In this document: positions 16,334-23,602 of the stretch, piece by piece
Numbering within the stretch: position 1 is the first letter of the stretch
How the letters are laid out: every line of letters starts with the position of its first letter
Source of the DNA: Bacillota bacterium
GTDB taxonomy: Bacteria > Bacillota > Clostridia > Christensenellales > Aristaeellaceae
Direction of reading: 5' to 3'
Length of the DNA stretch: 48,531 bases
NCBI GenBank assembly: GCA_023404345.1
Contig: JAEYCB010000004.1
Location: 1 to 48,531, forward strand
Translations under genes and position numbers: made by a program
Notes under the pieces: model-generated
What the model was told of the DNA's origin: nothing
Databases searched by the model: none
Seen by the model: only the letters and a program-made list of their open reading frames with translations

Positions 16334-16878
16334 TCTTCCTTTCCGTCTGTAAGCACGCCCATCAACAGCGCTTTGATCAGTGCCGTACGGTCGCGCCCGG
16401 TCATCAGGTCCATTTTGAAACAATCCAATGTAAAATCCGCAAGTGTCTGCGGCGTAAGAGGTTCGGGCAATCCCACTGCACCGGGCCGGAATGCTTCCAC
16501 CAGCATGGCGCGCATGTGTCCGGTAACTTCCTCCATCGCAGCACGCCCTCGTGCCACATCGTCAAAGGCCAGTCCATGAGCTGAAAAAAACCCCGGATAG
16601 CGCTGTCTGCCCTCACGGATGCATCTGCCTACGGTTTCTACCAGCGAAAGAGCATCTTTGGACAGGCCGGGCTGCATCAGCGGCGCAAAGATCTCTTGCC
16701 ACACCGCTCCCACGGCGGCAATCAGCAGCGACGTTTTATCGGGAAAGTAATGGTACACCGTACCCACCGCTACCCCGCAAGCCTGCGCGATCTGCCGCAT
16801 GCTGATCTCTCCGGCGTTTTGCTTTAGCGTGATGGCGGCGTGCAGGATATCCTCCCGGCAGGTTGCCGCAGCTTTCAT
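16330..16878 (-). CDS. TetR-family transcriptional regulator
   Basis: A 182-residue repressor with an N-terminal helix-turn-helix, ISMRQIAQACGVAVGTVYHYF (about residues 26-46), the classic TetR signature. The all-helical ligand-binding part is variable, and the ligand is unknown. The ATG at 16878 follows GGAGGAGGAG. An open frame extends 25 codons upstream but runs through the operator and promoter. Its promoter -10 overlaps a 38-bp palindrome, strongly indicating autorepression. The coupled 7-TM gene and perhaps the divergent chromate-type transporter would be co-controlled. Confidence 0.92.
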   Translation of the reverse strand: MKAAATCREDILHAAITLKQNAGEISMRQIAQACGVAVGTVYHYFPDKTSLLIAAVGAVWQEIFAPLMQPGLSKDALSLVETVGRCIREGRQRYPGFFSAHGLAFDDVARGRAAMEEVTGHMRAMLVEAFRPGAVGLPEPLTPQTLADFTLDCFKMDLMTGRDRTALIKALLMGVLTDGKEE

Positions 16879-16892
16879 TGCTCCTCCTCCTT

Positions 16893-16930
16893 TAAAATGA
16901 ACATTGTTCATATGAACGATGTTCATTTTA
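16893..16930. promoter_or_regulatory. 38-bp palindromic TetR operator
   Basis: The two 19-bp arms differ at one base. Each arm is itself a dyad: TGAACATTGTTCA (perfect) and TGAACGATGTTCA. It overlaps the tetR -10 and transcription start, so two dimers bound side by side would block RNA polymerase. Confidence 0.85.
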
Positions 16931-16953
16931 GCGTATTCCTTGACTTCTGTCAA
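16925..16953 (-). promoter_or_regulatory. tetR promoter
   Basis: On the minus strand TTGACA (16953-16948) and TAAAAT (16930-16925) are spaced by exactly 17 bp. The -10 lies in the palindromic operator. Confidence 0.88.
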
Positions 16954-16982
16954 GCCCTCAAATAAAAAAAATCCCTCTGTGC

Positions 16983-17011
16983 TTGTCAGCCTGTGGGACG
17001 CGTGCTATACT
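16983..17011 (+). promoter_or_regulatory. Promoter for the chromate-type transporter pair
   Basis: TTGTCA (16983-16988) and TATACT (17006-17011) are spaced by 17 bp. The start codon at 17042 is about 30 bp downstream with GGGGGG as ribosome-binding site. The TetR operator ends 53 bp upstream. Confidence 0.8.
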
Positions 17012-17041
17012 TAGCAATCAAATGGAAAAGGGGGGCTGTCC

Positions 17042-17611
17042 ATGCGCCATGATGCGCATACCTTTGGCATTTTGTTTTTGTCTACTTTCAAACTGAGCGC
17101 CTTCACCTTCGGCGGGGGATATGTCATTATTCCGCTGATGCGCAAGCAGTTTGTGGACCGTCTGGGCTGGCTGGAAGAACAGGAGATGCTGGATTTAACG
17201 GCCATCGCTCAGTCATCTCCGGGGCCGATTGCAGTCAACGCCGCCATTTTGCTGGGCTACCGGGTGGCGGGCGTGCCGGGGGCGCTGGTGACCATGCTCG
17301 GCACAGTTATCCCTCCACTAGTCATTTTGTCGATAATATCCCTCTTTTATGATGCATTCCGCTCCAACCTGATCGTCAGCCGGGTGATGAAGGGCATGCA
17401 GGCAGGTGTGGCGGCGGTCATCTTCGACGTGGTGCTGACCATGGCCGGGCAGATCATTGGCCGCAAACGGGCCGTACCCATCGTGACGCTGGCGGGCGCA
17501 TTCATCGCCTCCTGGTTTTTCGATGTGCACATTCTTTTGATTCTGCTTGCATGCGCGCTCATCGGACTGGCCCAGTGGCGCAGCGATACAAAGAAGGGGG
17601 CGGCGGCATGA
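17042..17611 (+). CDS. Chromate transporter (CHR family), first half-size subunit
   Basis: A 189-residue membrane protein equal to one half of a full-length ChrA. It shows the CHR-family signatures FGGGYVIIPLM and QSSPGPIAVNAAILLGYRVAG, with about six TM helices. Half-size CHR proteins act in pairs as antiporters; substrates may be chromate or other oxyanions and are usually unproven. It is paired through ATGA overlap with a second half-subunit. Divergent from the TetR operon. Confidence 0.9.
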   Translation: MRHDAHTFGILFLSTFKLSAFTFGGGYVIIPLMRKQFVDRLGWLEEQEMLDLTAIAQSSPGPIAVNAAILLGYRVAGVPGALVTMLGTVIPPLVILSIISLFYDAFRSNLIVSRVMKGMQAGVAAVIFDVVLTMAGQIIGRKRAVPIVTLAGAFIASWFFDVHILLILLACALIGLAQWRSDTKKGAAA

Positions 17612-18162
17612 TTTACTGGCAGCTGTTGTGGAGTTTTTTCCAGATTGGCCTGTTCAGCATCGGCGGGGGATATGCCGCCATGCCGCTGATTCAGCATCAG
17701 GTAGTCGAAGTGCATCCGTGGCTGACGCTTACGGAGTTTACTGACATCGTCACACTTTCGCAAATGACGCCCGGCCCTATCGCCATCAACTCCGCCACAT
17801 TTGTGGGTATGCGCATCGCGGGCGTAAGCGGCGCGCTAGTGGCCACAGCGGGCTGCGTGCTGCCCTCCTGCGTGATTGCGCTGCTGCTGGCATGGGTGTA
17901 TTACCGCTACCGCAGCCTGTCGGTCATCCAGGGCGTCTTGGGCGGCGTTCGCCCCGCCGTGGTCGCGATGATCGCGTCGGCGGGGCTGAGCATATTGCTT
18001 CTGGCGCTGTTTGGCAGCGAAGTCATCAGCCTTTCCTTATTGGACCTGAGGGCGCTTGGTATTTTCGCGCTGGCGTTGGCAGCACTTCGCATTTTCAAGC
18101 CCGATCCCATCTGGGTGATGGCAGGGGCAGGCGTGCTGGGCGGTATCCTGTACTCTCTGTAA
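17608..18162 (+). CDS. Chromate transporter (CHR family), second half-size subunit
   Basis: A 184-residue partner of the preceding protein, with the same motifs in diverged form (IGGGYAAMPLI, SQMTPGPIAINSATFVG) and five to six TM helices. It starts at the ATG overlapping the upstream stop (ATGA), after AAGAAGGGGG. Opposite membrane orientation of the two halves is typical of paired CHR proteins, but was not tested here. Its stop lies only 4 bp from the stop of the convergent response-regulator gene. Confidence 0.9.
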   Translation: MIYWQLLWSFFQIGLFSIGGGYAAMPLIQHQVVEVHPWLTLTEFTDIVTLSQMTPGPIAINSATFVGMRIAGVSGALVATAGCVLPSCVIALLLAWVYYRYRSLSVIQGVLGGVRPAVVAMIASAGLSILLLALFGSEVISLSLLDLRALGIFALALAALRIFKPDPIWVMAGAGVLGGILYSL

Positions 18163-18166
18163 AGGA

Positions 18167-18919
18167 TTAACGGAACATCCGCTCCAGCTCTTCATATTTT
18201 TCGTGAGTAATAAGCGCATCGTGCTTGGTGTTTTCCAGCCGCACCACATAGGTCCACCGGCCATAGGGCGTGATGTCCTTGATATGGTTTAGGTTGATGA
18301 TATAGGATTTATGGCAGCGGAAAAACGCATCGCTGTGCAGGCGTTCCTCCATCTCGGCCAGGGAATCCCCGGTTACGTATCGTCCCCCGTCCGCCGTGTA
18401 AAGCACCGTGGCACGGTCCTCACGCTGCACCAGGAGGATGTCCTGAAGGTCGATGAAGCTCACACCCTCACGGTGGCGCAACATCAGCCTGCCCTCTATC
18501 GTGTGCGCAACAGCGGGCACCGGCGCTCCCACAGGTTTTACATCCCGTCTGAACAGGCGGTCACGTGCACGTTCCAGCGTTTGAATCACACGGTCCACCT
18601 TGAAGGGTTTGACCAGATAGTCAAAAGCGTACACCTCAAAAGCGTCGCCCATATAGGTGTCGTGTGCCGTGGCAAAAATGATGATAATGGCCGGGTCCAT
18701 GTCCTGAATGGCGCGGGCGCATTCCACACCGCTCATCTGAGGCATCTCCACATCCAGAAAGACCACGTTGGGTTTAAGCTGTTCAGCCAATTCCAGCGTG
18801 GTTTTTCCATCTCCCGCCTCAGCTACCAGCGTAAAACCCTCCACCTTTGCAATAATCTTGCGCATCACGGTACGCATGCCGGCGTCATCGTCGGCAATCA
18901 GCACGCGCAATTCTTCCAT
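18167..18919 (-). CDS. LytTR-family response regulator (no adjacent kinase)
   Basis: A 250-residue regulator with a CheY-like receiver (DDD at 10-12, phospho-acceptor D56 in VVFLDVEMP, VKPF) and a C-terminal LytTR domain from about residue 140, including FFRCHKSYIINLNHI. Such regulators usually work with a membrane histidine kinase of the LytS/AgrC type. No kinase gene is adjacent. It follows the small membrane protein of the floA operon by 45 bp on the same strand, so it may be co-transcribed with nfeD-floA. Confidence 0.92.
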   Translation of the reverse strand: MEELRVLIADDDAGMRTVMRKIIAKVEGFTLVAEAGDGKTTLELAEQLKPNVVFLDVEMPQMSGVECARAIQDMDPAIIIIFATAHDTYMGDAFEVYAFDYLVKPFKVDRVIQTLERARDRLFRRDVKPVGAPVPAVAHTIEGRLMLRHREGVSFIDLQDILLVQREDRATVLYTADGGRYVTGDSLAEMEERLHSDAFFRCHKSYIINLNHIKDITPYGRWTYVVRLENTKHDALITHEKYEELERMFR

Positions 18920-18964
18920 AGCGGTCGTTCTTCCTCTCCTGTTTCTTCTAAAAAAGGGGCGGCG

Positions 18965-19495
18965 TTATCGCCAGCCCCATTTGCGTTCATTTGGGCGTTT
19001 TAAGATTTCGCTCATGACCACACCCTGGATTAACGCTTGAGCATCAAGCTGGGGCATGGTTACCGGCTCCTGCGTACAGATCTCGTTTTCGACCGGTACA
19101 GGACGGCAACGGATCGTTTTTTCAGCCTTTTCCCGTGCAGCAGAATACCTGCTTTCCTGGCCGCTCTCTTTAGCAGCAGCTCTGGTCCGGTCATGGCCCA
19201 AAGTGGGGTCGCAGGTATCCTGTCCCTCGGTAGAAGCGGCCCCAAGGCTGCCTGTATACGCAGGCTGCGCAGCAGGCTGGTCTTCCAACGGCGGCATCAT
19301 AAAGGTTATCTGCGTGCCCTGTGCAGCAGGCGAAACGGGCTGGTCCCCGACGGAAGCGTCGGACGGCTGAACCGTCCGACCGTTTGCCCGTCGGGAATCC
19401 ACTTTCTTCTGTCCCGTCTTTTTCTGCCGGCTGACGGACTTACCAATCGACTTTACAATCCAAAATACGATCAGCAACGTCAGAATGGCGTCCAT
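18965..19495 (-). CDS. Small membrane-anchored protein in the floA operon, unknown function
   Basis: A 176-residue protein with one N-terminal TM helix (ILTLLIVFWIVKSIG, residues 4-18), then a basic stretch and a long polar, probably disordered region. A short conserved-looking end (ALIQGVVMSEILKRP) follows. AGGTGG precedes the ATG. It lies 33 bp after floA. The TM-plus-disordered-plus-short-helix layout suggests a scaffold that tethers the C-terminal helix to the membrane, perhaps in FloA microdomains. I do not recognise the family. Confidence 0.75.
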   Translation of the reverse strand: MDAILTLLIVFWIVKSIGKSVSRQKKTGQKKVDSRRANGRTVQPSDASVGDQPVSPAAQGTQITFMMPPLEDQPAAQPAYTGSLGAASTEGQDTCDPTLGHDRTRAAAKESGQESRYSAAREKAEKTIRCRPVPVENEICTQEPVTMPQLDAQALIQGVVMSEILKRPNERKWGWR

Positions 19496-19528
19496 TCATC
19501 CACCTCCCGACATACGGCTGCACCGCCG

Positions 19529-20581
19529 TTATTTCTTATTCTCGGGATTTACGGAAGGCGTGCTCACCTTGGAGATGCTATCACGCATATTGGTATCGGC
19601 CTCCACGTTTTTCATCTGGTAGTAGTCCATCACGCCCAGTTTGCCTTCGCGAAGCGCAGCAGCCATGGCCTTGGGCACCTCGGCCTCGGCCTCGACTACG
19701 CGGGCGCGCATCTCCTGCACGGAAGCCTTCATCTCCTGCTCGCGCGCCACAGCCATGGCGCGGCGTTCCTCAGCGCGGGCCTGAGCGATGCGGCGGTCAG
19801 CTTCCGCCTGATCCATTTGCAGCTGTGCGCCTACGTTGCGGCCCACATCCACATCCGCGATGTCAATAGACAGAATTTCGTAAGCTGTACCAGCGTCCAG
19901 TCCCTTATTAAGCACCGTACGGCTGATCAGGTCCGGGTTTTCCAGCACCTGCTTGTGGGTTTCGCTGGAACCCACAGTGGTGACGATGCCCTCGCCCACG
20001 CGGGCGATGATGGTTTCTTCTCCCGCGCCGCCGACCAGGCGCTCGATGTTGGTACGCACAGTCACGCGGGCCTTGGCGCGCAGCTCGATGCCGTCCTTGG
20101 CAATGGCGGCTACCACAGGCGTTTCAATCACCTTGGGAGTTACGCTCATCTGCACGGCCTGCAGCACGTCACGGCCTGCCAGATCGATGGCAGAGGCCTT
20201 TTCAAAGGGCATTTCAATATTGGAGCGCTGAGCAGCGATAAGCGCGTTAATCACGCGATCGACGTTGCCTCCAGCCAGCAAATGTGTTTCCAACTTGGAA
20301 AGGGTCACGTCCAACCCGGCCTTGCGCGCCTTGATGAGCGGCTCTACCAGGCGCTTGGGCTGGATGCGGCGCAGCCGCATGCCCACCAGAGAGCTGATGC
20401 TGACATGCACGCCCGCCGCCAGCGAGGTAATCCACAAGCCCAGCGGCACGAAGCGCAGGAACACCACCACCAGAATGAACGCCACCAGAATGGCAAGGCC
20501 AATCCACAATACCGTACTGAGCGGGCTGCCTGGGTCCCCCATGTAATAGGCTGCCGACATGAGCAAGGATTGTGCATTCAT
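19529..20581 (-). CDS. floA: Flotillin-like protein FloA
   Basis: A 350-residue protein with a membrane hairpin/TM segment at about residues 23-43, an SPFH-type domain, and an Ala/Glu/Arg-rich coiled coil (about 250-310). GGNVDRVINALIAAQRSNIE and DVGRNVGAQLQMDQAEADRR are typical of FloA (YqfA). It organises functional membrane microdomains and affects membrane fluidity and signalling complexes. AGGAGG precedes the ATG. It follows nfeD, the standard floA partner. Confidence 0.96.
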   Translation of the reverse strand: MNAQSLLMSAAYYMGDPGSPLSTVLWIGLAILVAFILVVVFLRFVPLGLWITSLAAGVHVSISSLVGMRLRRIQPKRLVEPLIKARKAGLDVTLSKLETHLLAGGNVDRVINALIAAQRSNIEMPFEKASAIDLAGRDVLQAVQMSVTPKVIETPVVAAIAKDGIELRAKARVTVRTNIERLVGGAGEETIIARVGEGIVTTVGSSETHKQVLENPDLISRTVLNKGLDAGTAYEILSIDIADVDVGRNVGAQLQMDQAEADRRIAQARAEERRAMAVAREQEMKASVQEMRARVVEAEAEVPKAMAAALREGKLGVMDYYQMKNVEADTNMRDSISKVSTPSVNPENKK

Positions 20582-20653
20582 AATGATTCCTCCTTATTAC
20601 TTTACTACGCCTGCCCACCTTCCCCTTTCCAGGTGGCAGACGCGAATGATTGA

Positions 20654-21166
20654 TTACTCCTCTGCGGTGCGCAGCTTGCGCACTACCACGCGCGCGCCTT
20701 CCACATGGTCCACCCGCACACGCACATCCTTGGGAATATATTCGCCGTCGGCCACAACATTGAGCTTCACGCCGTCAAATTCGGCCATGCCGGCGGGCCG
20801 CAGCACGGTGGTGGTCACGCCCTCCTTGCCCAAAAAGACCTCCATGTCCCGCGTTGCTACATAACCATCAGCAGTACTTTCTTCTTCGTTAAGAATAATA
20901 GGCGATTTGGACAATCGGCCTTTGTTGACTGAGCGCAGCGCCAGCGATATTACTATGCCGACGACCGCCAGAATGATCAGCGTCACCCCCAACGCAGCTA
21001 AGCCGCCGTGCCACACGTAGGTAAGCACGATGGTCACCACCTCAAGAATGATACCCGAGATACCCGGCAGGCCAAAGCCCGGCATGAACACCTCCATGAT
21101 CAAAAGGCCCAGTCCCAGCAGAAAACAGGCGACGATGGGCAGATTCGCCAAAAGCAATTCCCACAT
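20654..21166 (-). CDS. NfeD family protein
   Basis: A 170-residue membrane protein with three or four TM helices (residues 8-90) and a C-terminal OB-fold-like domain (VFLGKEGVTTTVLRPAG...VVADGEYIP, about 105-165). It is a short NfeD without the ClpP-like protease part, as is usual beside floA. NfeD proteins are thought to assist flotillin assembly. GGGAGGG precedes the ATG. First gene of the floA operon. Confidence 0.9.
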   Translation of the reverse strand: MWELLLANLPIVACFLLGLGLLIMEVFMPGFGLPGISGIILEVVTIVLTYVWHGGLAALGVTLIILAVVGIVISLALRSVNKGRLSKSPIILNEEESTADGYVATRDMEVFLGKEGVTTTVLRPAGMAEFDGVKLNVVADGEYIPKDVRVRVDHVEGARVVVRKLRTAEE

Positions 21167-21214
21167 ATTCTTCCCTCCCGTTTGACCAGCGGGCAGGCCC
21201 GCGGCTTCAACGCT

Positions 21215-21243
21215 ATCCTACCACATAGGCGATCATTTGTCAT
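21215..21243 (-). promoter_or_regulatory. nfeD-floA operon promoter
   Basis: On the minus strand ATGACA (21243-21238) and TAGGAT (21220-21215) are spaced by 17 bp, 50 bp before the nfeD start. Confidence 0.65.
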
Positions 21244-21275
21244 GCGGCGTGTGCTTAAGGCCGCAAATGGTATGC

Positions 21276-21896
21276 TCAAATGTCGCATGGGCCGTTTGAG
21301 GGTGCGCGAAGCGATGCGGCAAGTGCCGCCAGATCCTGTTCATAGCGCTCTTTCAGGGCCGGATTGTAGATCACCGAGGCGGGATGGTAAAGCGCAAACA
21401 GCGGAAGCGTAAAAGCGGCCGCTTCCGGCGGAGCCACCACAGCGCGCCGCCAGGTACCATGCGCCTGTCCCACGGTGTCGCGGACGAAGGCTTGCAGCGC
21501 CACATTTCCCAGCGTGACCAACGCCTTGGGACGCACGACTGCGATTTCGCGCATCAGCCACGGGGTGAAAAGCGCCTTTTCCTCGCGGCTGGGCGGACGG
21601 TTAACCACACGGCCCGCGGCGCTTACTCGCGTGGGTCTTACCTTCACGACATTGGTGATGTAGATCTCGCCACGTCGCAGGCCCAGCGCCTCCAGAAAGC
21701 CGGCCAGGTTGCGTCCGGCCTTGCCCACAAAGGGCCTGCCCTCCAGTGCCTCCTGCTCGCCGGGCGCCTCGCCCACCAGCATGAGCACCGGGCCATCCGC
21801 CGGGCCATCGCCAAAGACCAACGGCTTTTGAGCCCCGGCCTCCAGTGCGTCAAAAAAAGCCGTGCATTCCCTGCGAAACCGGTCCATGGCATTCAT
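21276..21896 (-). CDS. Uracil-DNA glycosylase family protein lacking the Fe-S cysteines
   Basis: A 206-residue protein of the UDG superfamily. It has the motif GEAPGEQEALEGRPFVG and YHPAS, the latter in the position of the catalytic HPS loop. It lacks the iron-sulfur ligands of family 4: only two Cys exist (C11 and C204), and VVKVRP replaces the usual VVKCRP. Such a protein may still excise uracil, or may act on another base. Its ATG overlaps the stop of the neighbouring family-4 enzyme (ATGA); a second ATG is 3 codons on. Last gene of the trmL operon. Confidence 0.85.
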   Translation of the reverse strand: MNAMDRFRRECTAFFDALEAGAQKPLVFGDGPADGPVLMLVGEAPGEQEALEGRPFVGKAGRNLAGFLEALGLRRGEIYITNVVKVRPTRVSAAGRVVNRPPSREEKALFTPWLMREIAVVRPKALVTLGNVALQAFVRDTVGQAHGTWRRAVVAPPEAAAFTLPLFALYHPASVIYNPALKERYEQDLAALAASLRAPSNGPCDI

Positions 21897-22483
21897 GGCC
21901 TTTCCTCCTTCAAAAGGTCGGGATAGAGCGAAAGTTCAATGAGCCGCTGCCGCAGGCTTTGCAAATCCTCCCACGCAGCGCGTTTTTTTGAAGGATCTCG
22001 CAGCAAAGCCGAGGGGTGATAGGTGGCGATAATATGCGTGCACTTGCGCTCAAACCACCGGCCACGGCAGCGCGTGATGCGCTCGTTCGGCCCGAGCACG
22101 GCCGCCACAGCCGTAGCGCCCAGCAGCAGAATCACCTGCGGCCGCACCAGCGCCACCTGCCCGCGCAGATGCGGAAGGCACGCGGACATTTCTTCTGGCG
22201 TAGGCTGGCGGTTATTCGGCGGGCGGCACTTAACCACATTGCAGATGTACACGCGGTCGCGCGGAAGCGAAATGGCGGCGAGCATGCGTGTGAGCAGCTG
22301 ACCCGCAGGGCCCACAAAAGCCAGGCCCTCCAGGTCTTCCTGCCGTCCCGGCCCTTCCCCGATCAGCATCAGCGGCGCATGCGGGTCGCCCTGACCGGGC
22401 ACCTTATGAAGGCACCCGGAGGCCAACGTACATGCCTGGCAGCTTTCAATATTCTGGCTTAGCTGCTCCCATGAAATACGCAT
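21893..22483 (-). CDS. Uracil-DNA glycosylase, family 4 (4Fe-4S)
   Basis: A 196-residue enzyme that removes uracil from DNA to start base excision repair. The four probable Fe-S ligands are C15, C18, C86 and C102, in the family-4 pattern. The catalytic GEGPGRQED motif (about 42-50) and YHPSALLR near the C-terminus are intact. GGAGG precedes the ATG at 22483. It forms a tandem with a cysteine-less paralogue. Confidence 0.93.
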   Translation of the reverse strand: MRISWEQLSQNIESCQACTLASGCLHKVPGQGDPHAPLMLIGEGPGRQEDLEGLAFVGPAGQLLTRMLAAISLPRDRVYICNVVKCRPPNNRQPTPEEMSACLPHLRGQVALVRPQVILLLGATAVAAVLGPNERITRCRGRWFERKCTHIIATYHPSALLRDPSKKRAAWEDLQSLRQRLIELSLYPDLLKEERP

Positions 22484-22505
22484 GACGGCTTTCCTCCGCG
22501 AGCGG

Positions 22506-22979
22506 TTATTGCAGGCCGCTTTGCAAAAGCAGCGCCGAATGGAGAATATCCGACCTGAGCCACCCTATAAGCGATACCAGCATTGCCACAAGCAGCAAAA
22601 TTACGCCTATGCCCACCAGAATGCTCACGGTGTCAAATACACCCATGGCTACCCGGAAGCGGCCCGCCTGGTTCATAGCCTCGTCCATGGCCTCGTGATA
22701 GTCGGAATACTCCTCGCCATAGGGGTCGGCATAGGAGGTCTGATCGTCATCATAGGGTTCCCCATCCTCAGGATACGCAGGCTCAAAAGGCTGCTGAGCG
22801 TCATAGGGTGGCTGGTCCTGCCCATAGGACGGCTGGTCCTCTTCGTAGGGTTCGAAGGCTTGCCCGTTTTCCTCATAGTCAAGCTGCTCTTCCTGCTCAT
22901 AGGGTTCCAACACATCGTCCAGGCGCAGTTCCTCTTCCTGATGTTCACGGCGCTTAAAACGGCGCGTACGTTGGTCCAT
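22506..22979 (-). CDS. Acidic protein with C-terminal membrane anchor, unknown function
   Basis: A 157-residue protein. A short basic start (MDQRTRRFKRREH) is followed by about 90 residues rich in Glu, Asp, Tyr, Pro and Gln, including repeated PYxxxQ-like units, probably disordered. A single TM helix (about 118-140) lies near the C-terminus. The ATG at 22979 is chosen because GGGAGGG lies 6 nt upstream; the ATG two codons earlier is directly against that site. It sits between trmL and the UDG genes in one operon. No known family recognised. Confidence 0.75.
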   Translation of the reverse strand: MDQRTRRFKRREHQEEELRLDDVLEPYEQEEQLDYEENGQAFEPYEEDQPSYGQDQPPYDAQQPFEPAYPEDGEPYDDDQTSYADPYGEEYSDYHEAMDEAMNQAGRFRVAMGVFDTVSILVGIGVILLLVAMLVSLIGWLRSDILHSALLLQSGLQ

Positions 22980-23010
22980 ATGCATCCCTCCCTGCTGTGA
23001 CAACGAATGG

Positions 23011-23526
23011 TCACACGTAATCCATCCACGGGGCGGAGGCATCTTCGCGCCCCGTCAGGCTGCCATGGGCCTCAAGGCCGGAAAAGCCCTGTTGCCTGAG
23101 CGCCTCGTAGATGACGATGGCCACGGAATTGCTCAAATTCAGGCTGCGCGCGCCAGGCGCCATGGGAATACGCACACAGCGGTCATACACGCGCGAAAGC
23201 AGCGACTCCGGCAGGCCGCGCGTTTCGCAGCCGAAAACGAGAAAGTCATCCGGTCCGTATGTTGTCTCCGTATAGGCGCGCGGGGCTTTAGTGGTTAGAA
23301 AGTGCATGTGCGCATTCGGCCACGCCTGCAAAAAGCATTCAAAATTGGCATATACGCGATACTGCATCATGTGCCAGTAATCCAGCCCGGCACGCTTGAG
23401 ATAGCGGTCCGACAGCTCAAAACCCAGGGGTTCGATCAGATGCAGTATGCTGCCCGTGGCTGCGCAGGTGCGCGCGATATTGCCCGTATTCTGAGGAATT
23501 TCCGGCTCGTAAAGCACGATGTGCAT
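23011..23526 (-). CDS. trmL: tRNA (cytidine/uridine-34-2'-O)-methyltransferase TrmL
   Basis: A 171-residue SPOUT methyltransferase of normal TrmL length. It starts MHIVLYEPEIPQNTGN, with FGCETRGLPESLL and IPMAPGARSLNLSNSVAI forming the knotted S-adenosylmethionine site. It 2'-O-methylates the wobble base of certain leucine tRNAs. The ATG at 23526 follows AAAGGATG; the open frame upstream contains the promoter and is not coding. First gene of the trmL-UDG operon. Confidence 0.95.
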   Translation of the reverse strand: MHIVLYEPEIPQNTGNIARTCAATGSILHLIEPLGFELSDRYLKRAGLDYWHMMQYRVYANFECFLQAWPNAHMHFLTTKAPRAYTETTYGPDDFLVFGCETRGLPESLLSRVYDRCVRIPMAPGARSLNLSNSVAIVIYEALRQQGFSGLEAHGSLTGREDASAPWMDYV

Positions 23527-23563
23527 GATAACATCCTTTCTTTCGGAGCATTGTACCCTGATT

Positions 23564-23592
23564 ATTGTACCGCCACGCCGGGTATTTTTCAA
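23564..23592 (-). promoter_or_regulatory. trmL operon promoter
   Basis: On the minus strand TTGAAA (23592-23587) and TACAAT (23569-23564) are spaced by 17 bp, about 40 bp before the trmL start. Confidence 0.75.
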
Positions 23593-23602
23593 TCTTCATT
23601 CT

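Noticed and set aside
19355..19375. Hairpin GGACGGTTCAGCCGTCC-like inside the floA-operon membrane protein gene
   Set aside because: It lies within an open coding frame, has no T tail and is probably a by-product of codon sequence.
19037..20653. A 538-codon plus-strand open frame over floA
   Set aside because: Shadow of floA and its neighbour; no motif or start signal.
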